From Turnera subulata (taxonomy: Eukaryota > Streptophyta > Magnoliopsida > Malpighiales > Passifloraceae), in NCBI GenBank assembly GCA_028386065.3, contig JAKUCV010000313.1, forward strand, positions 4,278 to 68,277: a stretch of 64,000 nucleotides of DNA, in the 5' to 3' direction. Both the position numbers and the translations under genes were made by a program. Shown here piece by piece: positions 30,401-43,049 of this stretch (the first letter of the stretch is position 1; each line of letters begins with the position of its first letter). Under the pieces are notes generated by a model. The model saw only the letters and a program-made list of their open reading frames with translations. It was not told where the DNA came from and made no database searches.

Positions 30401-33400
30401 ACACGTCAAAAGGGCTTGTGCACAGCTTCTTTGCGCAGCGTTTGACGTCAAAGGTAGAATGATGAAAGTTATAAAAAAAATTACATTTATGAAAATTATG
30501 CGTTCCCTTTTTTTCTGGAAAAGATATGTTAATTCAGTGATAGCCCTAACATAAAGATAAATGCTATCTTCTGAATTTCTGCGTAATGTTCATCAGGCTC
30601 TGATGTGGAAAGTTGGAATTATTCTCATCTGTTTTCCATTTGAGTATCTAATTGTGTATTGGGTTCTGTCTTGGATTGTTGAAATTTATACTGTATTTAT
30701 TTTATAGGTTTTGGCAATTATGTGATAATTCGGTCTTCGAAATCTGGTTGTGGATATTCTTTTTACCCTCTTGAAGGGGGAAGTAATGTTGTTTGGTGGA
30801 TAATTACTTCTCTCTGGTTGAACCTGCACCTATAGTGTAAGCAACGTTTTGTGTAGTAGTGCTACTAAGGAACCTCTGTAGTCGTTTAGGGTTTCTGTCA
30901 TAAATCTCTATCGCATTATAACCCGGGCTTTTGTAACATGCTTGCTTGCATTTATGTTGTTTACTTTTGGAGTCTCTAGCGGGTTTTGTGCATGTGCAGT
31001 TAAAAAGGTATTTTTAGGATATATGTTTTCGAGTTTTCTGTTTCTAACAGTTTATGAGAAGTCATATTTGTAATATTTCTCGGTTTCCCTCCTTGTTCTC
31101 ATTTCAAAGAGGTCTTTGTATATCATTTCTTAAATCAATCTGCAATTTGCTCAAAGCATACGTCTCATCAGACAGTTAAACTTTCAACAGGTACCCAATG
31201 TTACAGATGTCGGCCTCAAACCAAGGAATGTTAAGAAGGTTGCCGTCATAGGAGGAGGCCTGATGGGTTCTGGTATAGCTACTGCGCTAATCGTGAGCAA
31301 CATTTTTGTTGTTCTAAAGGAAATCAACTCTGAGTATCTTCTGAAGGGGATCAGAATTGTAGAAGGTGAGTAATTGTGTTAATATTCATGATTAAACTTC
31401 TGAATTAGTTATGCTGTGGCTTCAACTGCTGGAGTTTTTTACTGTCTTGCCCAGCAGGTGAAGACTTAGCAAGAAAACCATCATAATAGTGCTGATCCTA
31501 CAGTTGTTTGTTGCTTGGATAGATAAACTCTTGACTGTTTTTTCACTTTGACAGGTAATGTTCGTAGCTTAGTAACGAGAAAGAAGTTAACAAAGGAGAA
31601 GGCAGATAAAGCTCTCTCAATGCTTAAAGGAGTCTTAGACTATTCTGAATTTAAAGATGTGGACATGGTTATAGAGGTGAGGTTGTTTTGTTTCTCAACA
31701 TCTCGAGAGCATAAAAGTTATAATTCGAGCTTGCTTTATATTTGGTCGTTTAAGACTTTTCTTTATATTTTTTCACCTTTTATTCTCTGTATCATACTTT
31801 TAGATGATGTTAATTTGAGTTGTTGACTACTGGCCTCTGCTCAAACTATTTTGATGTGGTTTCTTCAATTTGCAGGCGGTCATTGAGAGTGTTCCTCTGA
31901 AACAGAAAATTTTTAGTGAAATAGAAAAGGCCTGTCCCCCTCACTGCATTTTGGCGACAAATACATCTACGATTGATCTCAATTTAGTTGGAGAAAAGAC
32001 CAGCTCCAAAGATCGCATTATAGGCGCACACTTTTTCAGGTTGGAATAATTTCTCTCTTCTATACTATATACACTGCAGTTTCTGTGCTTCAAGTTTGAA
32101 ATTCATAGAAGCCATGTGAAGATTTGAAACTTTCTTCCTTTAGATGTGGGCCTCTGTGTTAATGACTTGCTTTATGTTGCAATCATATCTATGTAAGAGC
32201 CAGAAACGTCAATAGATCCCATGCAGGATCTTCTGGAGCAGCTTTGGGAAACAGTACCTGTGCTGAATTAACAATACTACACTTGCTTTGCTTTCCATTC
32301 CAAAGTCGTGTACATCAAAAATTTTCTTTCCGTACCCTTTTTGCCCCTTTTTCTAAGCTTCTGTTGTCATGTGGAGATAGTTCCAAACCCATATTTATAA
32401 GAACGTTGTGGAAACATGGAGTCTGTGTTGCCTCCTTTTCAGGCATTCGGGTGAGTGCGCTGAAGTTGTCCCGCTTCTGACCCATTTTTATTCTAGGAGA
32501 TACTAGTGCTGTGTAGAGACCCTCTCGGACCAAAGAGGGGAAATGTAGGGTTCTGTGTTGAATAATGATCTAGAATGTCTTCTGCCCAACTCAAGAGAAC
32601 ACATCAAGTTTCCCTTAAAAGGTTGTGCTGATGTTAGCGAAGAGTGGAATGCAGATTACTGAGTAAAATAAGGACGGACATTCTGGAACAACTGTTTCCT
32701 AGTCAATGAAAGTTGTATAAAAGGTCAATGAAAAAATATAGTAACCTATATAAATTGGTGCACATTTGACTCTAAATATTACTTCCTCTGAACATGAAGC
32801 ATATCTTTTTTTACTTGAATGAAGATTTCATATATGTTTTATTTGATGAGGTTTTCTGGTCGACAGTCCTGCTCATATAATGCCTCTACTGGAAATTGTA
32901 CGGACGGAAAAGACTTCTGCACAAGCAATTCTTGATCTCATGGCAGTTGGGAAAACAATAAAGAAAGTCCCCGTTGTTGTGGGTAACTGCACTGGGTTTG
33001 CAGTGAATCGAGCTTTCTTCCCTTACACACAAGGCGCACACATGTTGGTCAATTTAGGTGTGGACGTGTTCAGGATTGACAGGCTGATCAGCAGTTTTGG
33101 TCTCCCTATGGGTCCTTTCCAGTAATTCCTTTTTCCCTTTTGATGTGGTAGTATACTTTTGCATGTTTTATGCGTGTATATTATTAGCATGTTCTGGAAT
33201 TGGTCACTTATAAAAGTTGGGAGTGTGAATCAGTTGATTTCCTGTCATAACCTTCATGCTGTTTGGACTGAAAAAGGTGGTATTAATGTCCACGTGGTTT
33301 AAGTAATTGTCAATACAACATATTGACATAAAATTAATGAAGATACTAGTGATTCAATTTTTAGCGTTTGTTGATATTAAACATTTTGTAATCTCTTGAA

Positions 33401-34993
33401 TAGAACTTGTCGTTGTTTCTTGTGTCTGGCAATCTGTAAATGTGTCACTGGATACTTTTGAATTAGTGTTGTAAATGTTGCTTCTTGTGTAGAGAATGTA
33501 AGGATCGCTGATTTTTTAGCCTCTCCACCGGAAGTCACCTTGTACTTGTATCAAAATGAATAGTTGTGAGAACAGTATCTATTTGCATTTGTGAATCCAA
33601 TACTACGGTATATGGAACTGCTGCTTTTTGTTCACATAACTGCGAATATCATTTGTTTATAGCATCAATAAAAAAATCATTTGTTTATAGTGAATATATG
33701 ACCCTAATTTGTGCTTCTCCATGCTCACATTTGCAGGCTTCAGGATTTGGCTGGTTATGGAGTTGCTCTTGCAGTGGGAAAAGAATTTGCTAATGCATTT
33801 CCTGATCGAACATTCCGATCTCCATTAGTTGATCTTTTGATAAAAAGCGGACGAAATGGTAAGCAACTCTCACTGACAGTTCATGATATTTGTCTTTTTA
33901 TTGCGTTTGTGCTGTTTTTTAGTAGGGTTTGATATAACCAATTGGAACTTCAGGCAAAAACAACGGAAAAGGTTACTACATCTATGAAAAAGGAAGTAAG
34001 CCAAAGCCTGATCCATCTGTTCTACCAATCATTGAGGAAGCCAGGCGGCTCACCAACATTATGCCCAACGGAAAGGTACATTTTCTCACTACTCTGAAGA
34101 ATGGAAACAGCCATTCTATTCACCTGCGATAGTGTTATACTGATTTGAGCTGTTGTTTTGAAGTCATGCATACTGCGAACCCAGCATGATCTCATTCCAT
34201 TAGATTTGACTCAAGTCCTGATATGTCTTTTGGCTTTGCCTGGCAGCCTATTAATGTTACTGACCGTGAGATTGTGGAGATGGTACTCTTTCCAGTGGTG
34301 AATGAGGCTTGTCGTGTCCTGGATGAGGGAGTTGTTGTTCGAGCTTCAGACCTTGACATTGCCTCCGTTCTTGGAATGAGTTTTCCATCTTACAGGTGAG
34401 TGCTTTTTCTTTTATATGGATGTTGTCTTTAGCTTAAAAAAGGTATTATCTTATAGCCAATTTTTTTTCTTCTGTCGTGCTTTTCTATATTGCATGTTCT
34501 TCCTGCATACAGATTGTATTGATGCCAGCATAAGGTTTCTAAGGAAGTTGTATCTCTTTGCTGGATAAACTATGGAAAGCTTTAACCCATGACAAATCTA
34601 TTTTGCAGGGGTGGAATTGTTTTCTGGGCTGACTTGGTTGGAGCGAAACATGTGTACGATAGCCTGAAGAAATGGTCTCAAGCATATGGTGGCTTCTACA
34701 AACCATCAAGGTTTCTGGAAGAGAGGGCAACAAGAGGCCTGCCTTTGGTAAGAAAGCTATGCTTTTCTATGATTGGCTTTGTCTTTATAATTTTTGAGTT
34801 CTATCTTCTTACAGCCCTTTCCTGTTAATTGTGTCTTATATGTCAAGACTAACGACATGTTACTTTCTTTACGTCATTGGTTGTTGATGTCCAAAGTGCT
34901 TGTACGAAACTTAATCTCTTCTGTGTTTTTTTTTTTTTTTTTCTGCAGAGTGCACCCGCTTCATCTGCATCCGGGTCAAGGGCACGCATGTAG
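27431..34993 (+). CDS. AIM1: Peroxisomal multifunctional beta-oxidation protein (AIM1 type)
   Basis: The protein combines 2-enoyl-CoA hydratase and L-3-hydroxyacyl-CoA dehydrogenase activities of peroxisomal beta-oxidation, used for fatty acids, jasmonate precursors and benzoate-type side chains. Eighteen exons run from 27431-27524 to 34949-34993 and total 2175 nt (724 aa), the family length. The hydratase half shows [33 protein letters not shown] and [15 protein letters not shown], including both catalytic glutamates. The dehydrogenase half starts near residue 305 with the NAD-binding [17 protein letters not shown]. It continues with [29 protein letters not shown] and [12 protein letters not shown]. 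The ending SGSRARM finishes in ARM, a weak plant PTS1 peroxisome signal. Residues such as DINVFQ and [20 protein letters not shown] match AIM1 rather than MFP2. All splice sites seen are GT-AG and phases agree. Confidence 0.94.
33648..33690. repeat. Micro-insertion: 13-nt A-tailed insert between 15-bp exact direct repeats
   Basis: ATCATTTGTTTATAG occurs at 33648-33662 and 33676-33690, separated by CATCAATAAAAAA. It lies in the intron before AIM1 exon 14, about 45 bases upstream of the acceptor at 33736. Confidence 0.65.
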
Positions 34994-36039
34994 GTTTACA
35001 AAGATGTCCCGGATTGTCAACCCGTAGCTTGATTAGCTTGATCCAGTGAAATAAAACTTCTGTTACATTGTTCGCTTGTACGCAAAATCCAACACCAATA
35101 AGAAATTGTGTTCATAAAGTGTTTTTACAGTTTCAATTCAATCATCCATTTTGGAACTAAAAGTTGTTTGTTTTATTGGATGAGATGTAATGTAACTAGT
35201 TCTTTGGCACGAAACAATGTTAGCGTTGTAGTTCAAGCAAGCCGGTGATCTCCGAAATGCCAATGGTCGGTGTGCCTGGCTTAATGGCCACCATTGTAGT
35301 ATGAGCTTTCAAATTTCCGCATCTTTTCAATTTTCCAGATTAGCACACCCAGTACTTATGGTAATGGCACTGGAATTGGCAAATATAGCAGAAGGCATTA
35401 CATAATGAAAGTAGAGTGCCCATCGGGATTAATAGACAAAAAAGAAGTATTCACTCACTCTTTCTCTTAATCAATGTTGTGACATATATAGGACCTTCAT
35501 TGCAACCCTGAATATCCAAATCAGCGAACTAAATTAATACGATTATTATTGACAAAACATAAGAAGGTTTAGGAACAAAACATCTGTCTGTCTGAACAAG
35601 AAGGTTCAGAAAACGGAGGCAACCAGGTCAAAAAACTGCCTACGCACGAGGCATATACTCCAAGGTGTGAGGCAAAAATCTAAAATCTCTCTTGCCTGGA
35701 AAATGACATATAGGAATGGTCTATTGTGGGAACTTATAGGCAAACGTAGCAGGATTTAGGAGAAAGACAAATACTATATATATATGCGTTAAGCAAGAAA
35801 TTCATACAAGGATAAATACAATAGGAAATTTAATTAGCTTCATTGTGTAAAAAGCGTTAGTGGATGAAACCAAATAAAAGTTTTTTAAAGAACGATGTTA
35901 TTTAGTTAGCTAAAGCATTCTATTAATGCTAGTTACACGAAGAAGCCGTCCCTTAAAAATCCGACTTTAGTCAAGAAAGATTGACATGACTGGAGCCTAA
36001 CGGTCAATATCCTTGGCTCTTGCTTGGCAACTTCGAATT
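34994..36039. other. AIM1 3' UTR and intergenic region
   Basis: AATAAA-like motifs occur soon after the AIM1 stop (ATAAAACTTC near 35051 and CAATAAGAAA near 35096). The rest is AT-rich with no supported exon. Confidence 0.4.
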
Positions 36040-36756
36040 TCAGGCAATGCAGGACAGGAGGCGTGTGTTGGAGTCATCAATATCATCATCAGATTCGTAT
36101 TGTCGTCGGGGTCGTTTTCTGTAGGACTTGAGGTTGGCGATGGTATGGGGGTCTGTTGAAGGGGGTGGTTGTATATAACAAACAGAATCTATCGCCCCCA
36201 AGATGGTGCGTTCATTTCTCAAGGTCCCAAAGGCAAAACTAAAATCCACAAGCTCACTGCAATACAAAGCCTCCTCGTCCAAATCGTACCCGAACAGGTT
36301 CCCTGCCCTTGCAGAGAACCAGTAAAGGGTTTGGTTTACAGCAACGGCTCCAGCTTCTCGCCGGTACTCAGGGGTAGGCACGTCCTCGAGTTCGGGCAAG
36401 TCTTTGTAATACTCCCAGGAATTGGCGACCGTATCGTAAACAAGAAGCTGGCCGCCGTCAAGGCAGAGGAGAACGAGGAGGGGGTGGCCATTCTTCATGA
36501 CCACCCCGGACAGGGTGCGATCCTTTACCGCGTGAAGCCACGAAACTACTCTCGGGGACAACAAGGTGGGGGGGCAGTCCCTCAGGTTACGGTGAACGTG
36601 TCTGCAGCAGAAACATTCTGGGTCCCCTCCTCCCCTCCCCCGACGTGTCTCGCACTTGACGTCATCCTCGTCGGGTGATGACGACAGCCTGAAATTATGC
36701 CATTCAATCCTCGGCGGCACGTCGCCTGGCCCAGACTGATGTAGGCCTAATACCAT
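36040..36756 (-). CDS. Uncharacterised protein, possibly an F-box/kelch-related fragment
   Basis: An uninterrupted 238-codon frame with ATG and stop is much longer than chance frames nearby. After an acidic and Arg/Gly-rich N-terminus, it contains a stretch that resembles the beta-propeller half of plant F-box/kelch proteins: LLVLLCLDGGQLLVYDTV, NSWEYYKDLPELEDVPTPEY and LYWFSARAGNLFGYDLDEEA. No F-box and no complete kelch set are visible. The C-terminus is acidic and basic low-complexity (YRKRPRRQYESDDDIDD). It may be a truncated or decaying family member. The function is not assigned. Confidence 0.5.
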   Translation of the reverse strand: MVLGLHQSGPGDVPPRIEWHNFRLSSSPDEDDVKCETRRGRGGGDPECFCCRHVHRNLRDCPPTLLSPRVVSWLHAVKDRTLSGVVMKNGHPLLVLLCLDGGQLLVYDTVANSWEYYKDLPELEDVPTPEYRREAGAVAVNQTLYWFSARAGNLFGYDLDEEALYCSELVDFSFAFGTLRNERTILGAIDSVCYIQPPPSTDPHTIANLKSYRKRPRRQYESDDDIDDSNTRLLSCIA

Positions 36757-37936
36757 CCATGCCCGCTAACTGCAGAACTAACGAGTTCTTGTCTTTAATT
36801 CTTTAGGATGAGGAACTAATAATAACACACTCGCTTGAACAAAGGAAGGATTACACATTTACGCCGCCTGTGTTAATTTAATTTATAGGAGGAAAAAGGA
36901 TTTCACCGACTTAAATACTTGCAGAGAGAAAGGACTGCGGCGGTACTATTGTATTTTGCCCAAAGGAAAAAGGATTTCATGTACCGACTTATATAAACAC
37001 TTGGCTTGCCTGAAGAAATTCACCGACTTTTTGGCTTTGCCTGGCAGCCTTTTTTTTTTTTTTTTGTTGATGAAATGCCTGGCAGCCTATTGATGTTAGT
37101 GACCGTGAGATTGTGGTATCTGATGCTATTACGACTGCCTTTTAAGTTTTAAGTATTGAGGTCAAAATTACGAATAATAAGTTATCCAATGGCCGAGACA
37201 GTTTTAAGTACACATTTTAAAGTTACTAGCTACATTCAAAGATTATAATGATAAGAATGCTGCTATGGAAAAAAAAAAAAAAGAAGAGAGAGATACAAAA
37301 AGGGGTTGAATCAGAATTCTAGCAAAAATACCATTAGTTTGAATATCATAGTAAAGGGTTAAAATTTTCATTGATTGAGCCGAGGGAAGTGCAGGCTATA
37401 AACTTTTCCCGCCGGCAACAATGGAGGAACTACTCAGCAGTGCATGTAGCATCGGGTTACAATGAACATTATAATGGTAACACAAGCAGGACTATAACAG
37501 ACCACCAAAAATGAATTTTCTAAGAATACACTGGTGGTCGCCAATGGAACTCTTTTTAAGTTTCATATTCCATGAATATCACAGATTCCCTCTCCTGTAA
37601 CAATGTGGACCAAGCAAGAAAAATTCCTAATATCTAAAGATACAACCAACTATGGTCATTGGCATGTAATAATGTAAATGTTATCCTGTGCAATTGTAAG
37701 GCTCAGCAACCGTACCACAAGGGTTTGAATTGTGGTCGAAGCAAAGCGTTAATGTGTGAATATATAGTGACGTGAGAAATGAATCGGATCGTGGTCAGTG
37801 CCAACGACGGGCCCAACATCACCTGGAGATTGCAACAGGGACGAAGAAGGGATGAGCCTTGGTGTAGGATGTACAGGGACTCTCTAGCATACCTTGGGTC
37901 AGCCTTCAGAAATAAAAAATCTCATTCCATTTGCTT
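36757..37936. other. Intergenic region with a displaced AIM1 fragment
   Basis: Apart from the AIM1 exon-16 fragment at 37025-37118 and its internal T-rich insert, this holds AT-rich sequence and the TCX gene 3' UTR region on the minus strand. A poly(A) run lies at about 37270-37282. No other gene is supported. Confidence 0.4.
37025..37118 (+). pseudogene. Displaced fragment of AIM1 intron 15/exon 16
   Basis: The piece TTTGGCTTTGCCTGGCAGCC and the following TGATGTTAGTGACCGTGAGA match AIM1 at about 34230-34280 (end of intron 15, acceptor CAG, start of exon 16) with two differences. A 25-nt T-rich insert (37051-37075) splits it, flanked by exact copies of TGCCTGGCAGCCT (37038-37050 and 37076-37088). 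Similarity ends at GATTGTGG. The fragment cannot code for anything on its own. Confidence 0.75.
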
Positions 37937-40900
37937 TTAGGACTTCAGTTTGTTATCCCCATTTTGCGGGAGGCCTGGAATTTTAGGAATAAGATCACTA
38001 TTTGTACCTGCAGCTGTAGAAGAGACCACCTGAGGTGGCTTGCCTGTCGGGGGAGTAACAGTTTTGGCGACGCCATTGCTAACGGGTCCCTTTGGATGGG
38101 CTGTTCCAGTTCTGACATTTATGCCATTGCTGAGTGGATCTTTAGTATTCCATATTGCAGTTCTGGCTGACAAAGAACAGTTTGTTTCTGTTTAAAAGGA
38201 AATGAGTCAGTACTTCACCACAAATTAAAAGCGAGGGATACGAGTAACATAAAAGAAACGATCATGATGGCTAAATGGCTAAATCCATGGCATGCCAAAA
38301 TGGAAACTAACTTGGCTCCTCAGCTATGAGAATGCTCAAAATCATTTTCGCTGGCAAACTATTGATGGCATTGCATACATTGCAACCATTGCAAGCAAAG
38401 GCCATGATTAATGAACACTTTTAGGTTGTATAGAGGTCCTTGCACTGAAAGAAAGGGCCAAGGGCTAGAAAGCAGTCTGTCTACCATAATTTGGCAGCAA
38501 ACACCCCTTTTAAACTTGAATCCATTGAACTACGCTTCCAAGCTTTCGAGCTTAAATAAAAGCCATTATGCATTTGTTCACACATTCCTTCACAGAAAAG
38601 TGTCTTTTCAGTGAAATATACCAATAAGTTAGCCAAACAACATTCGTATGGTTGGCACATATCTTCGGATAGTCTACCATTTAAGCTTCCAGCCACCTGA
38701 TCAGCTCAAAGAGCTTAACTTCAATTTGCTGTGTGCAACTATTTCCTATCAACATATAAAAAGTTTGAAATATAAGGAAACTTGCCTTTAATTTCTCCAA
38801 GTGTGATAAGCTTGTTAAGACAATCTCGAAACTTTGTTAAAACCATCCTTTCCTGCTCCGCATAGGCCTCTGTCATGCCTTGTCCATGAGGCAACTGTGA
38901 AGTAGTGCCATAACCATGGCCCATTAATCCATTAGGGGAAGCAGCTGTCATGAATATAGTATCTTCTTCATCGCACATCAAGGCCAAAGTCCCAGGTGAC
39001 ATTGGCCTTTCTTTTGGTGCATCAGCCCCATTTGAGCCAGAATCATGAGAACCAACTTTATCAGCCTGGTTTGCACTTGAGCAATCATCAGCAACAACTT
39101 TTGCTAAATCAACTTCCTTCTCGCTCTGTAACCTTTCTTGAGTTGATGAAGCAAGCGAAGTTTCTGTTTGATCTTCCAGTCGCTTTTCTATTTCACTTCT
39201 TTCATCTGGATGAAAAAGAATGTTAAAGGAAAACCCAAGTGGCCATACCGTGTAGCCATACAGATCCAAATTCAACTATCTATTCTCTTGAAAGTAAGCA
39301 AAATAATAGAAACACATAAAATATTGCCAGGAGAATCATATCTATGAGAGTTGGCAAGATGAATGTTGTAATATTGTCTTCATTACCAGCAATACCTTCA
39401 TAGACAAGATATAGTGCCATAGAAATTGGAAGAATGGCAATATAAAGTGCTTTGAATATTGTGTACAAATCCATAAACAATGTCAATATTCAATATCCGT
39501 GGGCATTGCTTATAACGAGGAGTTTTTCTTCCCTATTTGTGAACCAAAATGGAAACCACCTAGTACACCTAGCAGGCACCATTTCCCGTCTGTCAAGATC
39601 ACTTAGACACTAAAGTGAATCAGTGCTCAAAACTATCCAATGTGAATTAAAATAACATCGACTGAATGCCAAAGTTCTATGATAATAGCATTGACTAATA
39701 TTGTGCCTACCCCAAGGAATATAAACATACTAACCATGTGAGCATCAGAGCTAAATAAAACACACACATCAGAACACAAAGAAAAACAAAGATATGTTGT
39801 ATCCTGACTTGTTACTTCAAATTTGCATACCAAATTTTAACGAGTACCTGCAAGAGTCTTGGCAGCTACTTCAGACATTACGACCAAAACAGAGCAAAGT
39901 TCTCTGAAGTCTTGTGGTTGGATAATGTCTGCCAGGAGCGACCTTCAATCATAGCACAAACATAAGTTCACAAGCAAGATGTCAGACAATATTTTCACAA
40001 GGGGAGAAAATATACCTATATGTGAATTTTGAAGGGCCCAGTGTTGTTCCAGGGCGAGTGATGGTATTAGAGGGAGCAGAAGGCCTGACATGGCTTGGCT
40101 GAAGAATACAGAAACCATAAAGTGAATAACACTATCATTGATCATCAAATAGCTCAAAGAAACAGTAGATGAGTAGACAGGAATTCGGTCTATGATTTGA
40201 CTCTTTCTTCTTTGTTTTTTGCAAATATCTAGAGAATGAACTAGATTTGCAGAAAACCCCAGATATGTTACATGAACGAACAGATGAAATCTCCACACTG
40301 ATTTATATTTAATATATTTTTTTTATTTCCAGTTTGACTATCTTACACTTAAAAGAAATCTATTAAGTATGTGATATACTGGCTTGCAATAAAAGTAGTA
40401 CAAAAACCAAGCCAAGGAAAGAGGGGAGAGCTGTGAGAGGCAATGCATTGTCTTAAATCTTTTCAACTTTACAAACTACTGAGTTCATCTTTCAGAAATT
40501 GTATAAGTAAACAAAGGCATCTCCCAGATCTTAGATACCAAGTGCTTACCTGTTGCGGATGTCCAAGCCTGTGTACAGAATGATCCTTACTCGGTTGCCC
40601 AAAAAAAAGTTCTTGAGCTTTTCTTCTTTTGGATACTGGAGGAGATGCATAGCCAGAAGAGCCAATAGCTCCAGTTATTGCTGCATTGGCAGCTTGCTGA
40701 ATAAATGCCATGTTGTTTGCATGGTCACCATGAAATAGGGCTTGTCTCTCCTCACTTCCTTCGTAGTTTTTGCAGTCCATACATTTACAATTTTCAGAAC
40801 AAAGGATGTTGGCTTGGAAACACTCGCAATACTTTTTGAGACACCCAGATTTCTTGCAGTGGCATCCTTTATTGTGCTTTGCTAATACCAGGCCTTCTGC

Positions 40901-43049
40901 AGCCTCATCCTGCCAATATTTAGACCAATCTATGCATGTCAGCACCAAAAAGAACCGTTAAAAAGTTCAATCAAAATTTAGGCATGCATCCATAGCATCA
41001 AACGATCATTTTCCATACATCCTTTTTATCAATAGAGACATCTTACATGTCTTACAAAAAATCTTGATTTAGCAAACACCACTGGAAATATATTCAATAA
41101 TCATCTATCTTGGGAGACTTTATTATTTGCAGCACAATATAATCTCCAAACTATTGTGTTACGGAAAGACCAGGAAAAAACAATGATATTTGTGGCTTCA
41201 GTTTGTAAATCTTATGCCTCTAGTTTGTTGAAGTACTTTGGAGCTAGAGCTTCAATTAGACTAGATATCTTGTGGAAACAGAAATGCATTTTAGTAGAAA
41301 TTTGATCTGTAAAATTCAAGTACCCGACTATCCAATGTTCCATGCGGGCTGCTAGCAATTTTTGGCCTAAATGCATTTGGATTACGTTCTAACGTAGCTT
41401 CAACAGCTTCACGCCTTGCAGCTTCATTTTCAACATTATTATAGCAATTTACACAATTGCATCCTTCACAATACGTTCCAGAGGCAAAACATTCGCAATA
41501 CCTAGTCAAGAGAAACAAAGATGGGCTTCACATCAGTAAGTATGACTAACAGCTATGATGTGCAAGAAACAAAGCATAAAATGGCGCTAAGATAACAAGA
41601 TAAAAATTAGACAAATGAAAAGATAGTGAAAAGGTATGACAATTAGATTATACACGCAATCATACTCTTATCTTCTACGTAGGAAAAAAAAACTGGAAAG
41701 TTTTTGATCCAGACGCCTTTAAGCATCTGTAGTAGAATCCAAAGTTTTGAATTTACTCTACTAATTGATAGCTCGTTGCATACGACCACAACTTGCATAT
41801 AAATCGAGTATTTCTACACAGAAAAAAAGGGTGCTTTAGTTTTTCATTTTCAACAACTTATGCACATTGACATATGAAACTCCATGTATGAGCATCCATA
41901 CCAAAACAGCAACCAAGCATCATATCAGCTCCAGCATACATCCAATCAAGTCCTAGGCAATCAGAAAACATCCCAAGGAGATGTACTTACAGTTTCAAGC
42001 ACCGAGAGTGCTTGCAATTGCACTGCTTCTGCTTCTTTGGAGTACCATCTTTTACATCTGTGCCTGGTCTTGATCTTGATTTCGGAGAATCTGGTTTTCT
42101 GAGACAAAACAAGAGCCACAGTAGGAATAGAGTCAGTAGTGGTTTATGGATCGCAATGATAAATAGGCAAGGCAAAGTACTACATCGTAAACCGGAATTG
42201 TAAATTGGCACATTAATAACATATCGATCCCCAGAGTCATAATGCAAAAATTTAGAAGTAAAGTCCAAATTACATCTCGAGTTTCAAAAACACCTATACG
42301 GTCTAGACAAAAACTCAAACCTCATAAATGGAAGCATCAAGAACACAGCTAGGACAAATAGTTTCTCTTCCACTTTCCCTTTTGGTAAAAAAGAATTTTG
42401 AAAGGCAAACAGCTAAAAACATTCCGTTAGTGGGATAAAACTTCAATTTACAAAACAAATACCACTTTTACCGAAATCAATCATTTGCGAGCTCATTACA
42501 ATTCAGGTAGCAAAACATCAGTTCTACATGCCTGAACCCATATGGGGAAGACTGAGCTCAACCAGCAAGAATTACATCATAATGGACTTCCCAGTACCAA
42601 GATTGTTAGGTAGAATTAGAAAGGCGCCACAAACAGGAAAATTAGCGGTAATAACAAACTAGCCATAAAAAAAATTATCAAAAATAATATCACTAAAAAT
42701 AGACAAATCGCCCAAAGATTATAACTTCACCAAAATCACAAAACACTTACCCGACCCTCACTGGCGGGTTCGGCTGGGAAGCTGCGGCGGATACGGCAAC
42801 CAACTGCGGTGGCTGAGTCTGAGTCTGGAGCTGAGGAGGAGGAGGAGGAGGAGGAGGTGGTGGAGGTGGAGGAGGAGCAGCTGCCGCCGGTGGCGGCAGC
42901 GGCTGCGATTGGGAGTTGTCGGGTTGGGGCACAGTCCCCTGAGTGAAATCCAGCTGCCTCGCAATCGAGGCACGGCCTCCTGTGGTGGTTGTAGTATCTG
43001 ATTGCGGCGGCTTCTTTGGAGGGAATTCGCTTCCCTCTCCTTCCCCCAT
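37937..43049 (-). CDS. TCX5: Tesmin/TSO1-like CXC (CPP) transcriptional regulator, TCX5/6 type
   Basis: CPP proteins bind DNA through two Cys-rich CXC motifs. TCX5 and TCX6 are LIN54-like members of the plant DREAM complex, repressing cell-cycle and DNA-methylation genes. Eight exons are read: 42751-43049, 41991-42098, 41324-41501, 40550-40909, 40016-40098, 39848-39942, 38786-39205 and 37937-38166. They total 1773 nt (590 aa). The N-terminus [14 protein letters not shown] is followed by a run of about 15 prolines. CXC1 (about 121-158) reads [20 protein letters not shown], then [11 protein letters not shown] spacer with [10 protein letters not shown] follows. CXC2 (about 205-245) has [20 protein letters not shown], then [15 protein letters not shown]. 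The exon 7/8 intron must start with GC (AAAG|GCAAGT), since the nearby GT donor leads to an early stop. TCX5 versus TCX6 is not certain. MKLMGEGE is a less likely start three codons upstream. Confidence 0.88.

Noticed and set aside
36169..36678. 169-codon plus-strand frame
   Set aside because: It is antisense to the 238-codon minus-strand frame. The minus strand has the more natural protein-like sequence with kelch-like hydrophobic pattern, although this choice is not certain.
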